A stretch of 64,000 bases of DNA from positions 15,451,001-15,515,000 of the forward strand of contig NC_092580.1 in assembly GCF_037975245.1 (NCBI RefSeq), given 5' to 3'. The notes under the pieces were generated by a model. The model saw only the letters and a list, made by a program, of their open reading frames with translations. It ran no database searches and was not told the DNA's origin. The DNA is from Apostichopus japonicus. Taxonomy: Eukaryota; Echinodermata; Holothuroidea; Aspidochirotida; Stichopodidae. Each line of letters opens with the position of its first letter. The stretch's first letter is position 1. This document shows, in pieces, positions 45,701 to 57,300 of the stretch. The translations under genes and the position numbers were made by a program.

Positions 45701-48535
45701 GTCTTCTATTTGACCAGCAAATCGTTAACTCTTACCTTATTTGTGCTGAACATGTCATTGTGCATAATAATGCTGATTACACAATGTTTAAAATACAAAA
45801 AAACTGATACAAAACACAAAGAGAAAACTGTCAAATTTTCCACAAATGGATACCCATATGTTTCATTGTTTAACTCATATGGAAGTGTTCTTGCAACCTG
45901 GCTGTTTGCTCTATGGTTACATGCATGGATACTATCTCTACCTACTAGAGCAGGGTTGTCCAACCTTTTGCGGAGGCGGGCCACATGGAATGATTTTGAT
46001 GAAGGAGGGGGCGCTTGAATTTATTTTCCTTCCTGATAAAACAGATGAATAAAGTTCAGCCCCCCCCCCCCCACTCTCTGGTGAGACTGACCTGTAATGC
46101 AGTTTTATGGACCCAGAAAGTTCGAATGATTGATTATATAGCTTCAAATTGTTATCAATAAACCTGCTTACTAAAATTTCGCACCGTAGAGCATCTCTGG
46201 CGGGCCGGACGCAACCTTGCAGCAGGCCGGACTGTGGCCCGCGGGCCGTAGGTTGGACAACCCTGTACTAGAGTCACCTTGGGTTTTTTTGGCTCTTTTT
46301 TCTTTCTTTCTTTTTTCTGCAAAATGGTTTGGGGCTTTAAAGGTGGTTTTATTGTATTTTATTAATACTAATTATCAAGCATACCCACTGGAAAAGCCCT
46401 TTGTAAGCAAGTCCAGAAAACCTCCTCCCAAATCTCGATGTAATCAGTGCAAGAATACCTCTTTTCAAAGTCCTTTGTAAGTGTTTTTATTCCACTGAGA
46501 AGTGATTAACATAATCTTATAATTTATTTTATGCATAAACCTTTGAACCATAGACAGCTTCTATATACAATCTGACATTGTTTATATCTATATCACAACA
46601 GCAGGGGTTGACTGGGACAAAACCGTGCTGCCATCAGCTAAGAGAACCAACCAGCGGTGGCACTCTGGGCCTTGAAACAAGTGGCACATTTGGTGCCTCG
46701 GACAAGACCGGCACCGTTTTGCCACAAATAGCTTAGTAGTTGGTGTATCCCAGCACCACAACCTGGTTGCACTTTTAGAAGCGCCTCATAGTCGGTTGCA
46801 CAACGGTTGCAAACCGGTAAGACCAAATCCACCCCTGGACGACAGATCTTTCAATTCTGTGAAATGTCTCTAATTTGAGAGCAAACCATCAGCAAACAAT
46901 GAAACTACAGAAAAAAGCTCTTAGTGGTTATCATCAAAAGACTCTTGCTTTTGAATCATATAAGACTTGGATGATTTTAAAAGACCATGTCAAAGGTTAC
47001 ACTGACTTAATGTAAAAGTACTGACAATTTACATCTTGTAAGACGGAAGAGTAAGGAAGTTTTGGTTGATATATGCAGCATAGTTCGGTGGTGCTAAAAC
47101 AAACAATAGAAGGAAATAATAATTACAAATATTTGTCCAAAAAATAACTTACAAAGTCCACATATTGTAAAATACCATGACAAGTATAATTTAAAAAAAA
47201 ACATGTTTTGAGGTTGCTGTGTAGAAAATCATTTTACAAAAATTAAACGGTATTCAAAAACCCACAGAAAACATCATATCTGTATTAAGACATTTCAATG
47301 ACAAGTATTGGCAAATATCAATTGATAAAAGTCACTTTTTTTTTGTTCATAGAAATATATTAATGGGTGACCTGATACAAACGTCATGCAGTTTTCCCAG
47401 AATAGACATCCAAATGTACTTGAGAAAAACCTTAGATCAGTCTGTCCAAGAGTGTGACCATTAGTCTATAGATATAAATATTTATGGAACAAAACTTGGA
47501 AGAAGAAATGGTTGCAGCTGATTCAAATCCAATGTCAGTTGGACAAATAATTCCCTCGTAATTTGGTCGCCGAGTTTCATAGAGCCCTCAGTCCACTCCT
47601 GGCAGAGTTTACATACATAATAATTCACCGAAGACACAAGTCAAACTTACTCCACGAATATTAACGATTTATACTTCTTGCCTCACAGATTATTCCATCG
47701 GTTGATAATTAAACTAATTTACTTGATAACGATACCAACTAAGAGTGTTCTGTTGAGAAGTAGTCTATATCGTAGGCAGAGAAAAAAATGTCGCATAAAT
47801 GATTCCAGTTTTGAAAAGTCAAAAACTTTCTCGAAGCACATTTGAAGTGAGCAAAAAAAAAAAGAGTAAAAAATTTCCACAAATACCACATATATGTAAA
47901 ATGACATGGTGGAGGATACTGTGTTGTCAAATCCAATAAATTGGTTTCTAGATGGAGGGTGATGAGAGCGTAAAACTACACTCCTGAAACTGATACTGTT
48001 TGAGTGAAGCGGTCCAATTGGTTCTAGTCACAAGCGATAACGGTTTAAATCTACCAACAGACGGTACCCGTCTTTATTGCACTGATAGGTTTTGTGTAGA
48101 CACGAGTACACGATACGCAGCATGAAAAGTAAATAAAGCGTTAGAACCGCGTAGTGATGGCAGAGTTGATCAAACCGAGAGAAATACCCTGGCCTCAGAC
48201 ATAATTCATTATAATGTGAAGGGAAAATGTCATCCCACTTTATATATGATTATGAAATTCAGCAAAAATATTTAACTATCTTTATCGATTAATCTCAAAT
48301 TGAGAAAATTCTTTACTTATTTATTTTTATTTATTTATTTATATCTTCTTGTAGTAAACTTTGCATAATTATGTAGCTTGCATAGCAATTGTTTAGTTTG
48401 CATAGTTGAAAATATCTTAACCCAAGTCGGCGGGCCTTTACATTCCGTACAAGCTAAACTCATACTTTTTTGTCTTTCTTTAGGAGATGTGTAAAATACA
48501 AGAATTGTAAACAACGGTTTTGTAAAGACTGTTAA
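42727..48535 (+). CDS. Candidate three-exon gene end with cysteine-rich tail
   Basis: Unrecognised. Three segments have good splice signals and compatible phases: 42727-42778 (after TTTTTTTTCAG, before GTAAAT), 46380-46476 (after a TACTAAT branch-like site and AG, before GTAAGT) and 48484-48535 (after TTTCTTTAG, ending in TAA). Joined, they read 66 residues and end in a CX2C-X10-C-X5-C-X4-C-X2-C pattern, with SRCNQCKN in exon two and CVKYKNCKQRFCKDC at the end. That is compatible with a small zinc-binding tail, vaguely like those of piggyBac-derived proteins. The 5' exons are not found; the region between RTCB and here could hold a shared promoter. Phase agreement at both joins is the main support; no homologue is known to me. 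Confidence 0.4.
43126..44234. mobile_element. hAT-type element, 1.1 kb, perfect 8-bp target duplication
   Basis: The ends are CATAGGCGTACG and CGTACGCCTATG, flanked on both sides by AATGTTTT (43118-43125 and 44235-44242). It contains two copies of the GCGGAGCGCCACCAT block (about 43196 and 43610) and a long hairpin (44031-44181). The open frame at 43450-43860 is repeat sequence. Non-autonomous. Confidence 0.85.
44031..44181. repeat. Long near-perfect hairpin
   Basis: Two arms of about 68 bp (left includes AGGACAAGAAATTCGGGCAA and CAGCCTAAGAGGAG; right is the inverted copy) are separated only by an AT microsatellite at about 44098-44112. It lies inside the hAT-type element. Confidence 0.85.
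44243..45950. other. No gene seen
   Basis: AT-rich sequence with a G-run near 44550-44568, another near 44808, TATT/ATT microsatellites (about 45671-45695), and no recognised exon. It may be intronic to the candidate + strand gene. Confidence 0.4.
45951..46265. mobile_element. hAT-type MITE, 315 bp
   Basis: Terminal inverted repeats CAGGGTTGTCCAACC / GGTTGGACAACCCTG, flanked by a perfect 8-bp duplication, TACTAGAG. Internal GCGGGCC/GGCCCGC words are typical of hAT (Charlie-like) elements. It ends 114 bp before the candidate exon at 46380. Confidence 0.9.
46537..48480. other. No gene seen
   Basis: Largely AT-rich sequence. The segment at 46600-46840 has repeat-like composition (CAGCACCACAACCTGGTTGC) but no family is assigned. 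A TATTT microsatellite lies at about 48320-48345. It would be the last intron of the candidate + strand gene. Confidence 0.35.
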
Positions 48536-48836
48536 TAATGCATATATACATCAGGCAAGTCTTTGATAGTAGGTAAGTAATCTGCCTTGATTCTTGCATA
48601 TACTCTTAATTTATAAAGAGACCACCCAAAGGAACCCAAAATTGAGAACTAAAAGGAAAGAATTACTGATTAAAACAGAAATAAAACTGTGGTAACTACC
48701 ATGTTAACTGTGGTAAATACCATGTAAACTGTGGTAAATACCATGCCTGATGTTAAACAAATGTATCAGTTTCTAAGAAAAATGTTAGAATGGGTAACAC
48801 TCTTTATGGCTATTATTTTTCACAATGCCCTTTAGT

Positions 48837-49204
48837 TTAAGGCATTGAAGACTCGCCCCAAACAGCGTGCCGCCATCTGAAAAAGGTATCTTTCCGTTGC
48901 TTGCAAGTGAAGTTTTCTGCTTGTTGCTACAAAATGCAGACAGTAATGAAAAGTGATACCTTGTTATCTTTTATCTGGACCCGGGATGTCCATCGCTGTT
49001 ATGTACACTGTGTTGTGGATATTGACCGTAGATGCATGTACTGACTGTACACTAGTGTCTAATAAACGACGGTAGCAAGCTGTGTGTGTGTGTATTTTCT
49101 GGGATCGATGGTGGTGTCTAACACTTCTGTTACACCTCATTCGAAACTAGGTCAGATTACCGGCATGAGACGTTTCTTTGTGCGCGAGTCTTCAATGCCT
49201 TTAA
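48837..49204. mobile_element. MITE with TTAA ends, copy 2
   Basis: Outer ends TTAAGGCATTGAAGACTCG and CGAGTCTTCAATGCCTTTAA are inverted copies. The body matches 14893-15263 in the same orientation. The well-preserved ends define the element for both copies. Confidence 0.85.
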
Positions 49205-49435
49205 CTATTTCTTGGCTACCCTACTGACTTTTAGAAATATGTAAACTACATAATTGTAAACAGTAACTTTATGCAAAAAAAAACAGCTAAGGAGAGGTAA
49301 ACACTGGCTGAGGTGATCATCATCATTGTTGTAAAGACTCAAAACAATTCCATTTTCACAGAGTGCTTAAAAGTAATGATTTTCTGAAGTGGCAAGTTAG
49401 GGCTAATTCAAGTTACTTGTATGTTTGAAACTAAC

Positions 49436-49800
49436 CTTTAAATACCTGTGATATTCCTAAAATAATTTGAAACCAACCCATAGAGAAGCATGGTAACAAA
49501 CTTTTATCTGTGACAACCACAAAGTCTTAAAAACAAAACCCTACCCACCAGCAAAGAGTTACAAACCACCTATCCATGATATGCACAGAAAGTAGGTTGT
49601 CTGTTGCAACTAACCATTGGAAACCATGGCAACAATTAATCACATTTGAGCATAAAAAAAAAGTTATTGGAAACCAACTCACTTTAAAAGAGAATGTTCA
49701 TCTCTGAATATTCCTTGTCGAAGTTTGACCCAATCGTAACCATGGTAACAATTTTTATCTTTGTCATTCAAAACCAACTTGTTACTACAAATCTCACAAG
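49436..49800. repeat. Degenerate ~125-bp repeats with CATGGTAAC cores
   Basis: Three diverged blocks share AAACCAAC and CATGGTAACAA...TTTTATCT (about 49487, 49620 and 49740). The block at 49736-49749 reads GTAACCATGGTAAC, a perfect palindromic match to the RFX X-box pattern. Confidence 0.55.
49736..49749. promoter_or_regulatory. Perfect X-box (RFX site) sequence
   Basis: GTAACCATGGTAAC fits GTNRCC-(N0-3)-RGYAAC on both strands. It lies in the spacer downstream of the ADAMTS gene and of the candidate + strand gene, so no target is obvious. Function is unproven. Confidence 0.35.
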
Positions 49801-50118
49801 ACAATGCTACTGAACATGTTGAGTAAAATAGCCAGACACTTCACTTTTACCGTCACAGTAGAAATTCTTCACAAATCTATGGGAACTTAAAGGTGCCCTC
49901 AAAATGTTCAGATATTTACCATCAATATAGTTGCCATTTTCAACAAACTGTCTTTTATTGTTCAAATAAATATGTTAAAAATTGTCACCACGTTGTGAAT
50001 TCCTTGCATCTAACACGTGAGGAATTCATAATTTTATTGATATTTAATGATATTATTATGTTAAAAGGCAGCATTTTAGCATTGAATACGAGTCAGTAAA
50101 AGCACAGTTTTTATGTAG

Positions 50119-50124
50119 TTTATT
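50119..50124 (-). promoter_or_regulatory. Candidate polyadenylation signal for ADAMTS gene
   Basis: AATAAA on the - strand, about 360 nt past the proposed 3' UTR splice acceptor at 50483. Confidence 0.3.
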
Positions 50125-50482
50125 AAAAAACATTTAGTATCAAAAGAAAAAAAGGGAAAAACGAATGACACCTATAAAAATGGGCAGACTCTTCATAACC
50201 TTGTTTATGCAAAATGAATTAAAAAAAGAAGAGTGTGTGCATAAATATCAAAAGTAACTTCATTAAGAAAAATTTGACTCTAAAATCTTCAGAAATAGGT
50301 CTAAAGTTAAAACCTTGACAGAAAGACATAAATATATATTTTTGTTCATACGTTGTATGAAAAGGTTTTGTCAGTGCACCGGCGGTTCCTCAAAGAAACG
50401 GCTTCTGGCTAAGAGGATTAGTAAATAGCAGCATATCAAGAGTAAGGTGCTTGTAGTAGCTTCTCATTCGGAGTACTGTTAC

Positions 50483-51334
50483 CTACAAAACAGAAAAGCA
50501 CAAAGTCAACTGATTTTTTGGGATAACTGGTGGGGAAAAAATGAACAAAACCCATGAGGGTCATTTGAGCATTTTTGATTAAAAGAAAAGAAAAGAAAAG
50601 AGGCAACAATTAATATACAGGTATACCTGGAGTGGCACAGCCAGTCTGTGAGAACCTGTACCCCTCCCCCCCTCACACAAAGGATGAAATCTGCAGGGGG
50701 TGAACCCCCCTTGTATTACAATAGATGTACCAATAGTAGTGATACAAATATTGGAGGAAGCCCCTGCTCATTTCCATCAAAGTAACTTCCGCATGACCAT
50801 CTTGGCCTAAATGAAACTATCCAGTTTTTGTAACTCAGTATTATTACAGCTTTCCAAACTACTTTTACAGCTTTCTTGATCGTTCATGTTTATGAACTAA
50901 TGAATAACAACGTTTTGGTAGAGTTATTAAAACTTGATTAAAACAAAGCATTTACACTCATAGTAACTGAGTGCTGACTGTGGGAGCTGATCTCATCGTT
51001 GATTCACGTCTTAAAGGAGCATTCCAGGCATATAATATACTTTAAAGGTGACAATCTTGAAAACTCAACTAATAGCAAAATCAGCACACCTGCATTACTC
51101 ACACTTTTGCTTAATTTAATTGTAATTTGTCAGGTAATTAACATGCCAACACTAAAATTCAGTCTGAAGTCATCCATCAATATCTAATAACATTTTGCAA
51201 AAGAATACCATTGGCATTTCACTCTCGGCATACCACTCAGGCATGTCCAGTTCTCTTTTCTTTTGTTTTAGCCACATAGTCTTATTATTTTGATTATTTT
51301 CCCCGTCTTTAAGAATATTGAGAGACTTACTTAC
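50483..51334 (-). other. Possible 3' UTR intron of ADAMTS gene
   Basis: A strong donor (CCG|GTAAGTAAGT, GT at 51334-51333) lies 9 nt beyond the ADAMTS stop codon. A good acceptor (TTTTCTGTTTTGTAG) ends at 50483. If spliced, the stop would be less than 50 nt from the junction and should not trigger decay. Alternatively the donor is unused and the UTR runs on. Confidence 0.4.
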
Positions 51335-51343
51335 CGGAGGTCA

Positions 51344-54300
51344 TCATAAAACATCTAGTGGAAGTACTCTGCCTTTTAACCTGGATGGTAAGCAGACACC
51401 GCAATAGCCACCGCAGTGACCTCGTATCAATTGGTTTGACTGGGAAAAAGAAGACGAACATTGAAACTGCTGAGCGACTGACTTTAGTGCTATATCATAT
51501 GCTTATGTTATTATATGAATATGTAATTAGTGATTCTATTTGATTCTCTCTTCGTTGCATCATCCAAGGTAGTTTTCCTGACCACTATTTATCACTTTCT
51601 TTCTTTCTTCTCTCCATCCCTTGTCTACTAATCCCATTACATCTATCTCTTTGTGTTCACCATGCTCATTAACCTGTCTGTATTCTGTGCATGTTTTTGT
51701 CACGTCTGTTACTGTCACTTGTCAGGTAGCCTCTGAAGAAGATCCTGCTAGAATGGAAACGTCAGGCCAACTTACTTTTGCACATTCTCCTACACAGGCT
51801 CTCTAGTGGATAAGCAGTTTGCTAACAGTTTTATTGTATTTTTATTTTCACTATTTATCACATGTAAAAACACAGAATTATACAAATTTTGTGACTTTCC
51901 TTCACATCTTGAAATATCAATGAACTAGGCAAATAAATGAAAGGACTTTAGAAAAAGATAACATTAACAGAATTTTTTAAGTTTATTTAGTTTATTTTTA
52001 TTTTTATTATTTGCTGCTTATACTTGTGTGAAAGTAGGCAGGCAGGGTAAGAATTTTCTAATGTATGAAATTTGTTTCTTTCTCGAGGATATTTGATAAG
52101 TGTTAGAACCGTCATTACATCCACCATAGACTTGATGGTGACTTGCTAGTGTCTTGTACGACTATATAGACTTGTAAGGCTATATGAACATGTGTTGATA
52201 GGCCAAGTTTAAGGCTGAAAAGTCATGTATGTATGTATTATAGATCCTATACTGCAAGCAGGAACTGGCGAAGAAGCCATCATTGGCTTATCAAAGCCGC
52301 AAGCTGAGCGAAGTCAGTCTCTTAGATTCATATATTTAACGTCCACGAATATGAATTGTCAATTGTCAACAACTCTGTAACTGGACAACATATATCAATC
52401 TTGGAGTGGCTTTATGACTGAAAGTCATATAGGGTGATATGGGCATGAACAGACCATACGTGGCTAGAATGTCATGTAGAACTTTAAGTACAGCTATACG
52501 GTCATGTACGGCAATTTGGGCATGTACAGACCATGTAATACCACATTTACGATATGGTCACATATGGTGATATGGGCATGAACAGACCATATGGGCATGG
52601 GCAGGTATATTGGCATGTACTACCATAAATGGGCATTGACAGCTGCTATGAGGGCATCTATTAGCTGCTATATGAGCTTACCTCTGCGGTATCTATTGTT
52701 TTGGATACAGCATAACCCTGTGTAGTCCATTCAGCCTCTGAACTTATTGTAAACCCTGTATCCCTAAGGTTGATTCGGAAGTTTCCCTGAGGGCAGTTTT
52801 CCGCACTGTAGCAGTCTCCTGCCGTAGCAAACGGGACAAACACCCCGTTGCGAACTCTGGCAAAGGTACTATCCGTGGCTGTGGGATGAAACAGAAAATT
52901 AAACGTTTAATAGTCATCTTAAGGGTTGCCATGCATATTATGGTAGCAACGTGATCACATGTTCTCTACTAAGTACAAGACAGCCAGTGCTTAAAACTGC
53001 AATTCAAAGTAATAACACTACCATTATAGGGTTCCATGACACTAATGTTATAGGGTTCCTTGACAATACCATTATAGGGTTCATTGACACTAACATTATA
53101 GGGTTCCTTGACAGTACCATTATAGGGTTCCATGACACTAACGTTATAGGGTTCCATGACAATACCATTAAAGGGTTCATTGACACTAACATTATAGGGT
53201 TCCTTGACAGTACCATTATAGGGTTCATTGACACTAACATTATAGGGTTCCTTGACAATACCATTATAGGGTTCCATGACACTAACGTTATAGGGTTCCA
53301 TGACACTAACATTATAGGGTTCCATGACACTAACATTATAGGGTTCCTTGACAATACCATTATAGGGTTCATTGACACTAACATTATAGGGTTCCTTGAC
53401 AGTACCATTATAGGGTTCCATGACACTAACGTTATAGGGTTCCATGACAATACCATTATAGGGTTCCATGACACTAACGTTATAGGGTTCCTTGACAATA
53501 CCATTATAGGGTTCATTGACACTAACATTATAGGGTTCCTTGACAGTACCATTATAGGGTTCCATGACACTAACGTTATAGGGTTCCATGACAATACCAT
53601 TATAGGGTTCCATGACACTAACGTTATAGGGTTCCTTGACAATACCATTATAGGGTTCATTGACACTAACATTATAGGGTTCCTTGACAGTACCATTATA
53701 GGGTTCCATGACACTAACGTTATAGGGTTCCATGACAATACCATTATAGGGTTCCATGACACTAACGTTATAGGGTTCCTTGACAATACCATTATAGGGT
53801 TCATTGACACTAACATTATAGGGTTCCATGACAATACCATTAAAGGGTTCCTTGACACTAACATTATAGGGTTCCTTGACAGTACCATTATAGGGTTCCA
53901 TGACACTAACGTTATAGGGTTCCATGACAATACCATTATAGGGTTCCATGACACTAACGTTATAGGGTTCCTTGACAATACCATTATAGGGTTCATTGAC
54001 ACTAACATTATAGGGTTCCTTGACAGTACCATTATAGGGTTCCATGACACTAACGTTATAGGGTTCCATGACAATACCATTATAGGGTTCCATGACACTA
54101 ACGTTATAGGGTTCCTTGACAATACCATTATAGGGTTCATTGACACTAACATTATAGGGTTCCTTGACAGTACCATTATAGGGTTCCATGACACTAACGT
54201 TATAGGGTTCCATGACAATACCATTATAGGGTTCCATGACACTAACGTTATAGGGTTCCTTGACAATACCATTATAGGGTTCATTGACACTAACATTATA

Positions 54301-57300
54301 GGGTTCCTTGACAGTACCATTATAGGGTTCCATGACACTAACGTTATAGGGTTCCATGACAATACCATTATAGGGTTCCATGACACTAACGTTATAGGGT
54401 TCCTTGACAATACCATTATAGGGTTCATTGACACTAACATTATAGGGTTCCTTGACAGTACCATTATAGGGTTCCATGACACTAACGTTATAGGGTTCCA
54501 TGACAATACCATTATAGGGTTCCATGACACTAACGTTATAGGGTTCCTTGACAATACCATTATAGGGTTCATTGACACTAACATTATAGGGTTCCATGAC
54601 AATACCATTAAAGGGTTCCTTGACACTAACATTATAGGGTTCCTTGACAGTACCATTATAGGGTTCCATGACACTAACGTTATAGGGTTCCATGACAATA
54701 CCATTATAGGGTTCCATGACACTAACGTTATAGGGTTCCTTGACAATACCATTATAGGGTTCATTGACACTAACATTATAGGGTTCCTTGACAGTACCAT
54801 TATAGGGTTCCATGACACTAACGTTATAGGGTTCCATGACAATACCATTATAGGGTTCCATGACACTAACGTTATAGGGTTCCTTGACAATACCATTATA
54901 GGGTTCATTGACACTAACATTATAGGGTTCCTTGACAGTACCATTATAGGGTTCCATGACACTAACGTTATAGGGTTCCATGACAATACCATTATAGGGT
55001 TCCATGACACTAACGTTATAGGGTTCCTTGACAATACCATTATAGGGTTCATTGACACTAACATTATAGGGTTCCATGACAATACCATTAAAGGGTTCCT
55101 TGACACTAACATTATAGGGTTCCTTGACAGTACCATTATAGGGTTCCATGACACTAACGTTATAGGGTTCCATGACAATACCATTATAGGGTTCCTTGAC
55201 ACTACCATTATAGGGTTCTTTGAAAGGTTCTTCGCTCAGATCAATTCCCATCATGTACGTACTTGTAAATGCCGTAAATATTCCACAAGTAATAGATATT
55301 ATTCAGCCTTTTTATTTTCTGTAAGATCTTGGATGAGGAGCAGAGGCCAACACATCCATTCCCATTAACTTGTTTCCTAATTCAGTATTTTCTTATTTGT
55401 TCCAAAGTACATAATTTCTCAAGTTACTTAATCTACTAAAGTCCTCTCAAAGTTACTCAAGTTCTCAAAAGGGAGTGAGAGATACACCCAACCGCTCTGA
55501 TGTCGACAACATGCTACATTTAACATCTTGTTGGTACCATTCTATTATCATCAATTGCTGGTACAGAAATAAAGGTTAAATCCCAAATTGTTAACCTTCT
55601 TAAAAGTACAATGTTCCTGGTTCTTGCTTTAAGTATAACATTACACAAATAAAGGTTAAATCCCACATTGTTAACTTCCTTGTAAGTACAATTTTACAGT
55701 TTCTTGCCTAAAAGTATAAAATTACTTTTCTGTAATCTCTCTCTCTCTCTGTCACAATCATGTTTTCATTCTATCCAATCAATCACTTGTAAGTCTATCA
55801 GGATTAATTACATCTAAGCCAATGTTTGCCAATGTTTGCCTGGCCCCAGTTATACACAGAATTTAAAAATGGAGCCAATTCTTTTCAGATTCATGAAAGA
55901 AAAACCAAAGAAAATACACATGAATATCAAACATAAAGTTTCTTTTTAGGGTAGAAAAGACACTTACTGATGATTTCTAAGGTAGTTATATTTAGTCGCA
56001 CTTTTGAGAATGTAGTGAGTCCTGCCTCCTGATGACCAGCATTTGTACAGGCACAGGAATCATTTCTCCTGCCTTTGTATGGACATTGCAAAGGGGCTAG
56101 CAATCTGTTATAAAAGAAAGAATTGATATCACTGAAAGTGTTGTACAGGCACAGGAGTCATTCCTTCTCCCTTTGTATGGACATTGCAAAGGGGCTAGCA
56201 ATCTGTAATAAAAGAGAGAATTGATATCACTGAAAGTGTTGTACAGGCACAGGAGTCATTCCTTCTCCCTTTGTATGGACATTGCAAAGGGGCTAGCAAT
56301 CTGTAATAAAAGAGAGAATTGATATCACTGAAAGTGTTCTCAGGCACATGAGTCATTCCTCCTCCCTTTGTATAGACATTGCAAAGGGGTTAGCAATCTG
56401 TTATAAAAGAGAGAATTGATATCACTGAAAGTGTTGTACAGGCACAGGAGTCATTCCTTCTCCCTTTGTATGGACATTGCAAAGGGGCTAGCAATCTGTA
56501 ATAAAAGAGAGAATTGATATCACTGAAAGTGTTCTCAGGCACATGAGTCATTCCTCCTCCCTTTGTATGGACATTGCAAAGGGGCTAGCAATCTGTTACA
56601 AAGGAAATAATTGATATCACTGAAAGTGTTTTCAGGCACACGAGTCATTTCTTCTCCCTTTGTAAGGACATTGCAAAGGGGCTAGCAATCTGTTACAAAG
56701 GAAATAATTGATATCACTGAAAGTGTTTTCAGGCACACGAGTCATTTCTTCTCCCTTTGTATGGACATTGCAAAGGGGCTAGTAATCTGTTATAAAAGAG
56801 AGAATTGATATCAATGAAAGTGTTCTCAGGCACACGAGTCATTCCTCCTCCCTTTGTAAGGACATTGCAAAGGGGCTAGTAATCTGTTATAAAAGAAAGA
56901 ATATATCACTGAATGTGTTGTCAGGCACAGGAATCATTCCTTCTCCCTTTGTATGGACATTGCAAAGGGGCTAGCAATCTGTTACAAAGGAAATAATTGA
57001 TATCACTGAAAGTGTTCTCAGGCACCTGAGATTATTGTTTAAGTTCACTAAAAGACTTTTAATTATATAGACACAAACAACTGACAAAAGTATTGAGTGC
57101 AAGATCATTAACAAATGAAAAAGTTGATTTTCCTTTTTGTTTTTGCATACATCTAGTGATTTCAAAACTGTTACCAGGTTCTTTGTCTTCTTTGGCTATT
57201 AAATGGACAAAACATTTCCTGCTTTCATCAAATGATGGAATCTTTTCATGAATTCATCCCTAGAAAGAAATTAGGTAGTGAAACTGCCGGATACAACGAA

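Noticed and set aside
52951-55368. Open frames of 734-805 codons on both strands
   Set aside because: They are produced by the 24-bp minisatellite in the same way. The array lies between two proven exons of the ADAMTS gene on the - strand.
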